DNA of 11,261 bases from CAYLNH01 sp964384625 (GTDB lineage Bacteria; Verrucomicrobiota; Lentisphaeria; JABSQK01). Shown piece after piece: positions 6,936 to 11,261 of the stretch. The DNA lies in NCBI GenBank assembly GCA_964384625.1, contig CAYLNH010000240.1:1-11261 (forward strand), given 5' to 3'. A program made the translations under genes and the position numbers. The notes beneath the pieces are model-generated. The model was given only the letters and a program-made list of their open reading frames with translations, was not told where the DNA came from and searched no databases. Numbering within the stretch: position 1 is the first letter of the stretch; each line of letters starts with the position of its first letter.

Positions 6936-7019
6936 TTCGGGCGATTCGTGTGCCCGGAAGAAGTGTTGGACGCGCCCCGTTGCGGGGCAAGCTGGAAAAC
7001 CTTGAATCAAATCGGAGGA
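6936..7019 (+). promoter_or_regulatory. infC leader: two hairpins and a strong Shine-Dalgarno
   Basis: Within the predicted leader are two stem-loops. At 6936-6959 TTCGGGC pairs GCCCGGAA with one bulged G. At 6974-6988 GCCCCG pairs CGGGGC around a TTG loop. They are followed by the strong ribosome site GGAGGA (7014-7019), seven bases before the ATT start. Neither hairpin is followed by a T-run, so they are not simple terminators. They may stabilise the message or bind a ribosomal protein. infC-rpmI-rplT leaders are controlled by L20 in several bacteria; whether this one is cannot be told by eye. Confidence 0.45.
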
Positions 7020-7026
7020 ACTCGCC

Positions 7027-7542
7027 ATTTCTCGCCTCGTAAAGCCGAATGACCGCGTCCTGCGCGGCAAGAACGTTCTCTTGATCAGTGCTGACAATGA
7101 GCAATTGGGTACGATCCCTCTCGACCAGGCCTTGGCCAAAGCAAAGGAAGTCGGACTCGACCTGGTCGCAGTTTCGGAAAAGGGTGATCGGCCGGTGTGC
7201 CGACTGATGGATTTTGGCAAGTATCTGTACGAGCAGAAGCGCAAACGAAAAGGCCAGCGCAAGAAGCAGCACGTGCAAAAGAACAAGGAAGTCAAATTCC
7301 ACGTCAACACCGACACACACGACTACAATTTAAAAATCAAGCACATCCTTGAATTCCTCGAAAAGGGGCATAAAGTCCGCGTTTCTCTGTTCTTCCGAGG
7401 ACGGGAAATGGCCCATCGCGAGTTGGGCCTGGAGAAGTTGAAAGAGGTCGTCGCGGACCTTGGCGAACGCGCCCACGTCGATTCCCCGCCGAAAATGAGC
7501 GGCCGAATCGTCAGTGCGCAGCTTTCGCCGGCGAAGCACTGA
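7027..7542 (+). CDS. infC: Translation initiation factor IF-3 (ATT start codon)
   Basis: IF-3 binds the 30S subunit, blocks premature 50S joining and rejects non-canonical start codons and wrong initiator tRNA. The protein from ATT 7027 has 171 residues, the normal IF-3 length. The N-domain begins with KPNDRVLRGKNVLLISADNE and contains PVCRLMDFGKY (56-66). A Lys/Arg-rich linker spans about 70-90. The C-domain holds the signature FFRGREMAH (122-130). The frame is closed by TGA at 7003-7005. Possible starts in frame after that are ATC 7006, ATT 7027, CTG 7060 and TTG 7081; only ATT has a ribosome site (GGAGGA, seven bases away) and keeps the conserved N-terminal residues. AUU is the known infC start in E. 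coli and permits autoregulation. infC is the first gene of the operon; rpmI follows after 127 bases. Confidence 0.96.
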   Translation: MSRLVKPNDRVLRGKNVLLISADNEQLGTIPLDQALAKAKEVGLDLVAVSEKGDRPVCRLMDFGKYLYEQKRKRKGQRKKQHVQKNKEVKFHVNTDTHDYNLKIKHILEFLEKGHKVRVSLFFRGREMAHRELGLEKLKEVVADLGERAHVDSPPKMSGRIVSAQLSPAKH

Positions 7543-7575
7543 GTTCTTTCCGGACTTCCCCGTACAGCGACACCT

Positions 7576-7633
7576 TGCGGCCGCGTTCTGCGGTCCGCAC
7601 CTGCTGGACGCAGCCGGCTGCCGCCGATCCAGC
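7576..7633 (+). promoter_or_regulatory. Tandem stem-loops between infC and rpmI, candidate L20 control element
   Basis: The 127-base infC-rpmI gap is strongly structured. Hairpin 1 (7576-7599) has TGCGG plus CCGC pairing GCGG plus CCGCA, a nine-base-pair stem with one bulged T and a GTTCT loop. Hairpin 2 (7603-7633) has GCTGGA pairing TCCAGC on the outside and the palindrome GCAGCCGGCTGC (7610-7621) inside. The rpmI ribosome site GGAG lies downstream. In E. coli, L20 represses rpmI and rplT through RNA structure upstream of rpmI, and in Firmicutes an L20 leader precedes infC. This position fits such control, but I did not verify an L20-binding motif. Neither stem is followed by T-rich sequence. 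Confidence 0.45.
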
Positions 7634-7669
7634 GGGGACAATGGAACCTCCAACCAGACGGAGTGCAGC

Positions 7670-7867
7670 ATGCCGAAGCAAAAGACACGAAAGTCCGTTG
7701 CCAAACGGTTCAAGAAGACCGGCAGCGGCAAGTACAAGTATTGTCGTGCCGGACGCCGACACATCCAGCAGAAGAAGAACGCGAAACGCCGCCGGCGCCT
7801 GCGCCAGACCGGCATCGCGGACAGCGCTGACATCAAGCGCATCAAATCTTCTTTGCCCTACGATTAA
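7670..7867 (+). CDS. rpmI: Large ribosomal subunit protein bL35
   Basis: A 65-residue, very basic protein of the usual bL35 length. It begins MPKQKTRKSVAKRFKKTGSG and has the conserved RRHIQQKKNAKRRRRLR stretch in the middle, ending SSLPYD. bL35 is a small component of the 50S subunit. The ATG at 7670 is preceded by GGAG six bases away. Reading frame upstream of this ATG has no bL35 sequence. It sits between infC and rplT in the canonical order, with 42 bases before rplT. Confidence 0.97.
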   Translation: MPKQKTRKSVAKRFKKTGSGKYKYCRAGRRHIQQKKNAKRRRRLRQTGIADSADIKRIKSSLPYD

Positions 7868-7909
7868 GTTCCCAAACACAACTTCGCTGGATCATCAGGA
7901 GACCTCACC

Positions 7910-8263
7910 ATGGCACGCTCATCGACTGGACCTGCTTCCCATAAACGCCGCAAACGCGCCGTCAAGAAAGCTCGCGGGTTCCGCGGCGGCCGCCGCCTGC
8001 TCCGCAACGCCTACGACGCCGTCGACAAGGCGCATGAACACGCCTACTCCGGCCGCAAAGAGAAGAAACGCAATTACCGCCGTCTCTGGACGGTCCGGAT
8101 CAATATCGCCTGCCGCAATCGCGGGATGAACTACAGCCGCTTCATCCACGGCCTGAAGACGGCCGGAATTGAGCTCAACCGCAAGGTCCTCGCGGACCTC
8201 GCCGTTACCGACGAAAAGGGCTTCGACGCCCTCGTCGAACAAGCCAAGGCCGCCCTCGGCTGA
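7910..8263 (+). CDS. rplT: Large ribosomal subunit protein bL20
   Basis: A 117-residue basic protein, normal for bL20. It begins with the conserved MARS and continues with KRRKRAVKKARGFRGGRR, RNYRRLWTVRINIACRNRGM and YSRFIHGLKTAGIELNRKVL. bL20 binds 23S rRNA early in 50S assembly and in several bacteria represses its own operon. A good ribosome site (AGGAG, 7897-7901) lies eight bases before the ATG. Third gene of the infC operon. A lipoprotein gene starts only 37 bases after its stop, so transcription may continue downstream. Confidence 0.97.
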   Translation: MARSSTGPASHKRRKRAVKKARGFRGGRRLLRNAYDAVDKAHEHAYSGRKEKKRNYRRLWTVRINIACRNRGMNYSRFIHGLKTAGIELNRKVLADLAVTDEKGFDALVEQAKAALG

Positions 8264-8269
8264 TTACGG

Positions 8270-8287
8270 GCGCGGACCGCGCATTTT
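8270..8287 (+). terminator. Weak intrinsic terminator or attenuator after rplT
   Basis: GCGCG (8270-8274) and CGCGC (8278-8282) form a perfect five-base-pair GC stem with a GAC loop, followed by A and four T residues (8284-8287). It lies six bases after the rplT stop. The stem and T-run are short, so it probably only reduces read-through into the lipoprotein-U32 pair. It could instead be chance in a GC-rich region. Confidence 0.35.
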
Positions 8288-8300
8288 CCACCCGGGACTT

Positions 8301-8828
8301 ATGATGCCCAAGTGCGGAACCATCTGCTGTCGCCTGGCAATTGCGGCGGCGGCCTTGACGGCGCTGGCTCTCTGCAGCTGTCGGACGTCCTCGCTGGTGG
8401 AAGATCTGCACGCTCCCAGCGGCACCCGAATCTTCTGGCATCCGCAAGGCGACCTCACCGTTGCTATCGGCTTCCGCGAACGCGACGACAAGGCCACGGA
8501 AATGGTAGTCATCGTCCGCAACGACGGCGAGCTTTCGACCAGCCTGCCGGCGCTGGACTCCACGTCGGTCCAGTTTTTCGTCGACGGCACGGCTGTTGCG
8601 GGCCGGGATGCCGCGGGGGGCGAGGCCGTCACTCTGGCGCCTGGGCAAAGCACCAGCTACATGATCCCCCACAAGTTCGCCGCCGGCAAGAGCCATCGTG
8701 TCTTTGCCGCGGTCTCGGCGCCGGGCTCCGGCCTGCCGCGCCGGCGGGCGGTGTCTCCGGAGATCCTCGTCAGTGCGTTGTTCGGCGCCCCGCCCAAGTA
8801 CCAGCCGAGCCGCTGGCTGGAGCAATGA
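8301..8828 (+). CDS. Small predicted lipoprotein of unknown function
   Basis: A 175-residue protein with a lipoprotein signal. A short basic and Cys-rich start (MMPKCGTICCR) is followed by the hydrophobic stretch 12-24 and a lipobox L24-C-S-C27, so C27 is the likely lipidated residue. C25 is a less likely site because Leu precedes it. The mature part is rich in beta-strand-like sequence (DLTVAIGFRE, TEMVVIVRNDGE, SVQFFVDG, GQSTSYMIPHKF), suggesting an immunoglobulin-like sandwich, but I recognise no family. The start could be 8301 or the adjacent ATG 8304; GGGA lies just upstream. Its stop overlaps the next gene's start in an ATGA, so the two are probably translationally coupled. It probably sits on a membrane facing the periplasm. 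Function is unknown. Confidence 0.75.
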   Translation: MMPKCGTICCRLAIAAAALTALALCSCRTSSLVEDLHAPSGTRIFWHPQGDLTVAIGFRERDDKATEMVVIVRNDGELSTSLPALDSTSVQFFVDGTAVAGRDAAGGEAVTLAPGQSTSYMIPHKFAAGKSHRVFAAVSAPGSGLPRRRAVSPEILVSALFGAPPKYQPSRWLEQ

Positions 8829-11017
8829 CCGGCGCCGCCCCCGAACTGCTCGCCCCCGCAAGCAACCTCGACGCCGCCTTTGTCGCCTACGACTGCGGCG
8901 CCGACGCAGTCTACTGCGGTCTGCCCAGGTTTAACGCGCGCGAACGCGGCGAGAACTTCAGTTGGGCGGACCTGGCGCGGCTGGCCGCCTACGCGCACCG
9001 CCGCAACCGGAAATTCTACGTGACGCTGAACACACTCGTCAAGGAACAGGAGATCCCGGAGATTGTCACGATCCTGGCCCGCCTCGAACAACTCCGGCCG
9101 CACGCGGTGATTGTGCAGGACCTGGCGCTGGTCTTCCTCCTGCGTGAATACTTCCCGGCCCTCAGCCTCCACGCCTCGACCCAGATGGGCATCCACAACA
9201 GCGCCGGCGTCGCCCTCGCGGCCGATCTCGGCATTGACCGCGTCATCCTCGAACGCCAGGTCACCCTGGCCGAAGTCAAGGCGATCCGCGAACACACGGC
9301 GGTCGAGCTGGAGGTATTCATTCACGGCGCGCTCTGCTGCTGCCGCTCCGGCGCCTGTCTGTTCTCCTCCTGGCTCGGCGGCTGGAGCGGCAACCGCGGC
9401 AAGTGCAAGCAGCCCTGCCGCCGCCGGTTCTACGCCGAATCCGGCAACGGCTTCTTCTTCTCCACCAACGACCTCTACGCCCTCGACCGGATTCCGGAAC
9501 TGATGCAGGCGGGCATCGCATGTTTCAAAATCGAAGGTCGCCTGCGAAGATCGGACTACGTCCGGGCGGTGGTCACCAGCTATCGCCTGGTGATGGACGC
9601 GCCGGCAGCGGATCGACCGGCGGCCATCAAAGAGGCCCGCCGGATTCTGGCCGGCGCCCTGGGCCGCAAGTGGTCCGCCGGATTCCAGACGGAAGCCGAC
9701 TTCGACACCGTTATCCAGCATGAACGCCTCGGCGTCTCCGGCCTGTTGGTCGGCAAGGTCACGCGCACGGCTGCCAACGGGTTTGCCGTCCGGCTGTCGC
9801 GACCGCTGGCCGTCGGCGATCGCGTCCGCGTCCAGGCGGACACCGGCGAAGAAGGACCGGGCTTTGAGGTGACGCGCCTGTCGCAGCGCGGCAGATCGGT
9901 ACGGCGCTCGACGCGCGGCGCCGACTGCTTTGTCCACTGCGACAAGGAGGTCCCCCAAGGCGCCGCCGTCTTCGTCACCAGTCACGCCGCCCCTCCGGTT
10001 GCGCCCGAAACTGCCCCGCTCAAAGCAGCGCTCGGCCTCCGCATTCACCTCAGCCGCCGGGCAATCACAGTCGCCGTCGACCCTGCCGCCGCGCCCCAAT
10101 GGCAGCACGACCTGGATCTCGACACTGCCGCGAAGCGGCCGCTGGAACCAGCCCGGTTGATCGAGCAGTTCCGCATGTCCGACCGCCAGGACCTCCTGGC
10201 GGCGGATATCAACGTCGAAGTTGTCGACAACCCGTTCCTCCCGGCCAGCCAACTCAAACAGCTGCGCCGTGCCTTCTGGGACTGGGCGGCAGCTGCACTG
10301 ACCCGAGAGGTCCTGACGCAGGCGGCGGAAGCGCGCGCCCGAGAGGTCCTGAACGCCGTGGTCCCGTTCCCGGAACTGACGCCGCAACCGCCGGCAACGA
10401 CGACGCTGACAACGGCGGCTCCGACTGCCGGCATCACCGCCCGGCCGCTGCGCCAGTGGCAGCCGGATGCCGCGGAAGCAGTCCTGCCGGATTTCTGCCC
10501 TGAGGGCGATCTGGCGGATGTCAGAAGCAAGCTGCAGGAGGTCCTTGGCGCCGGCTGCAGGCGCCTGCGGGTGACGTCGCTGTACGGCCTGAAACTCGTG
10601 CAGGAACTTGCTCCCGCCGCGGTAATCACAGCGTCGTTCCCGCTGCCGGTAGCCAACTGCCTGGCCTTTCGCGAACTGTCACGGCTGGGCGTCGAACGCG
10701 CCCTCGCCTGGCCGGAGCTCGACCGGGAGGCGCTGGCGCCGCTCATCGCCGCAATAGCCGACCGCCTCGAACTCTGGACCGGCGGGCGACTGCCGATCCT
10801 GGCAACCCGCGCCAGACTCCCGGTTACCGGTGACATCGCCGACGACCGCGGCAACAGATACGAGATCTTCGAAAAGGATGGCCAGCATCTGCTTGTCCCC
10901 CGCGAACCGCTCTCGCTCCCGACAAGCCCCGGTGTCTCCGCGTTCATCGATCTCACCTTCAGTCCGGCGGACGACAGCGAGGCCTCGAGCTTCAACTACG
11001 ATCACGAATGGACCTAG
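8825..11017 (+). CDS. U32-family protein, probable rRNA/tRNA hydroxylase (RlhA/TrhP-like)
   Basis: A 730-residue member of the former peptidase U32 family. It opens with APELLAPASNLDAAFVAYDCGADAVYCG (5-32), the family's TIM-barrel start. The signature EVFIHGALC (163-171) is followed by four cysteines C171, C178, C194 and C198 in NRGKCKQPC, expected to bind an iron-sulphur cluster, and FKIEGRLR (234-241). Residues about 305-375 resemble a small beta-barrel (GLLVGKV). A long C-terminal part gives a total size closer to E. coli RlhA (YdcP, 23S rRNA C2501 hydroxylation) than to short TrhP or UbiU. The run C171-C172-C173 is unusual. The start ATG 8825 overlaps the lipoprotein stop. The frame is open further upstream (from 8312), but that part is only the lipoprotein gene read out of frame. 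Location after rplT suggests a role in ribosome modification; RNA modification is more likely than proteolysis, but the exact substrate is uncertain. Confidence 0.9.
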   Translation: MTGAAPELLAPASNLDAAFVAYDCGADAVYCGLPRFNARERGENFSWADLARLAAYAHRRNRKFYVTLNTLVKEQEIPEIVTILARLEQLRPHAVIVQDLALVFLLREYFPALSLHASTQMGIHNSAGVALAADLGIDRVILERQVTLAEVKAIREHTAVELEVFIHGALCCCRSGACLFSSWLGGWSGNRGKCKQPCRRRFYAESGNGFFFSTNDLYALDRIPELMQAGIACFKIEGRLRRSDYVRAVVTSYRLVMDAPAADRPAAIKEARRILAGALGRKWSAGFQTEADFDTVIQHERLGVSGLLVGKVTRTAANGFAVRLSRPLAVGDRVRVQADTGEEGPGFEVTRLSQRGRSVRRSTRGADCFVHCDKEVPQGAAVFVTSHAAPPVAPETAPLKAALGLRIHLSRRAITVAVDPAAAPQWQHDLDLDTAAKRPLEPARLIEQFRMSDRQDLLAADINVEVVDNPFLPASQLKQLRRAFWDWAAAALTREVLTQAAEARAREVLNAVVPFPELTPQPPATTTLTTAAPTAGITARPLRQWQPDAAEAVLPDFCPEGDLADVRSKLQEVLGAGCRRLRVTSLYGLKLVQELAPAAVITASFPLPVANCLAFRELSRLGVERALAWPELDREALAPLIAAIADRLELWTGGRLPILATRARLPVTGDIADDRGNRYEIFEKDGQHLLVPREPLSLPTSPGVSAFIDLTFSPADDSEASSFNYDHEWT

Positions 11018-11033
11018 AGCGTTTTTGAGCTAT

Positions 11034-11106
11034 TCTGTAGCCGCCACTCCTCACGCTGAAGGCGTGATAGTCTTGAGCCTGGGGTTGGCGAAGCCTACCC
11101 CAGGAT
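11034..11106 (+). repeat. Structured intergenic repeat, copy 2 (REP-like, two hairpins)
   Basis: Second copy of the element at 5391-5463, in the same orientation, starting 16 bases after the U32 stop. Hairpin A is at 11051-11067 (TCACGC pairing GCGTGA, loop TGAAG). Hairpin B is at 11078-11104 (CCTGGGGT pairing ACCCCAGG, with inner GGC-GAA-GCC). Both stems are perfect here, apart from a T-T mismatch inside B, whereas copy 1 has G-U pairs. It probably ends or protects the infC-U32 transcript. Confidence 0.75.
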
Positions 11107-11190
11107 GGGGGGAGATACGGTTCAACGCTGAAGGCGTTGTAGTAGGCCCTGCCGTGTTAGCGGCTATAGTTTTTTTGGAAATGCTATAGC
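11107..11190. repeat. Extension of repeat copy 2: third hairpin and inverted ends
   Basis: A third hairpin at 11123-11139 pairs CAACGC with GCGTTG around the same TGAAG loop as hairpin A. GCGGCTATAG at 11160-11169 is the reverse complement, at nine of ten positions, of CTGTAGCCGC at 11035-11044, which marks possible ends of a 135-base element. GCTATAG recurs at 11183-11189, after a run of seven T residues (11170-11176). The T-run could aid termination of the U32 transcript. Copy 1 lacks this right-hand part. Confidence 0.5.
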
Positions 11191-11244
11191 TTCACCTGCC
11201 GCGAAGAGGGTGCGGGATCGTGTTTCTGCTTTCCGAGAAGAAGC

Positions 11245-11261
11245 CCCAAGCTCAGCTTGGG
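11245..11261. repeat. Near-perfect palindrome at the window end
   Basis: CCCAAGCT and AGCTTGGG form an eight-base-pair stem around a single C. It reaches the last base of the window, so its full extent is unknown. The preceding 11191-11244 shows nothing recognisable. It may be another small repeat, or a terminator for a gene beyond the window. Confidence 0.45.

Noticed and set aside
5617..7005. Plus-strand open frame of 462 codons opposite DUF763
   Set aside because: It lies antisense to a recognised family over nearly its whole length, resembles no protein I know and arises from high GC codon use.
7081..7083. TTG as the infC start
   Set aside because: It removes conserved N-terminal IF-3 residues and has no ribosome site, unlike ATT 7027.
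8312..8824. Upstream extension of the U32 gene by 171 codons
   Set aside because: It is the lipoprotein gene read in another frame, and the U32 family starts at the APELLAPA motif just after ATG 8825.
8657..10387. Minus-strand open frame of 576 codons opposite the U32 gene
   Set aside because: It is antisense to a clear U32 protein. The sequence is low-complexity Arg/Gly/Ala-rich without recognisable motifs.
5357..11261. CRISPR array
   Set aside because: The repeats occur only twice, 5.6 kb apart, without regular spacers or cas genes.

Overview
The window looks like chromosomal DNA of a GC-rich bacterium of the Planctomycetota-Verrucomicrobiota-Chlamydiota group, most likely Lentisphaerota (Victivallis-like). 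The evidence is by eye: a FTLIELLVV pseudopilin with a C-terminal H-Xn-DG motif, a membrane-anchored Ser/Thr kinase-like protein with an N-terminal zinc ribbon, and a divergent AraC regulator / uroporphyrinogen-decarboxylase-like pair. This gene mix is typical of that group, but the assignment is inference and no marker gene fixes the species.

Layout. (1) 111-2653, minus strand: a pseudopilin-like secreted protein followed by a kinase-like protein. The kinase has lost its ATP-anchoring lysine, its helix-C glutamate and its catalytic aspartate, so it is probably a pseudokinase. (2) 2654-3255: 602 bases without a supported gene. It holds an imperfect inverted repeat (arms 2698-2723 and 2901-2927) about 230 bases across. 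(3) 3256-5356: a URO-D/MtaA-like enzyme (minus) and an AraC regulator (plus) read from a shared 112-base divergent region. (4) 5357-5598: a convergent intergenic region with a structured repeat. (5) 5599-6747, minus: a DUF763 protein. (6) 6748-11017, plus: a translation operon of infC, rpmI, rplT, a small lipoprotein and a U32-family protein. It has a TATAAT promoter, a leader with hairpins, and infC starting at an ATT codon. (7) 11018-11261: a second copy of the repeat from region 4 plus further hairpins.

How the genes work together. IF-3, L35 and L20 form the classic autoregulated translation operon. The ATT start implies that IF-3 can throttle its own translation, as in E. coli. Two strong hairpins between infC and rpmI are candidates for an L20 regulatory element. 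The downstream U32 protein belongs to the family that hydroxylates 23S rRNA or tRNA, so the operon may couple ribosome assembly with rRNA modification. The AraC regulator probably controls the divergent URO-D-like gene.

I see no CRISPR array, tRNA, rRNA, transposase, phage gene or recognisable defence system. The most notable items are the degenerate kinase, the ATT start of infC, the duplicated hairpin repeat with compensatory changes, and the inverted repeat upstream of the pseudopilin gene.
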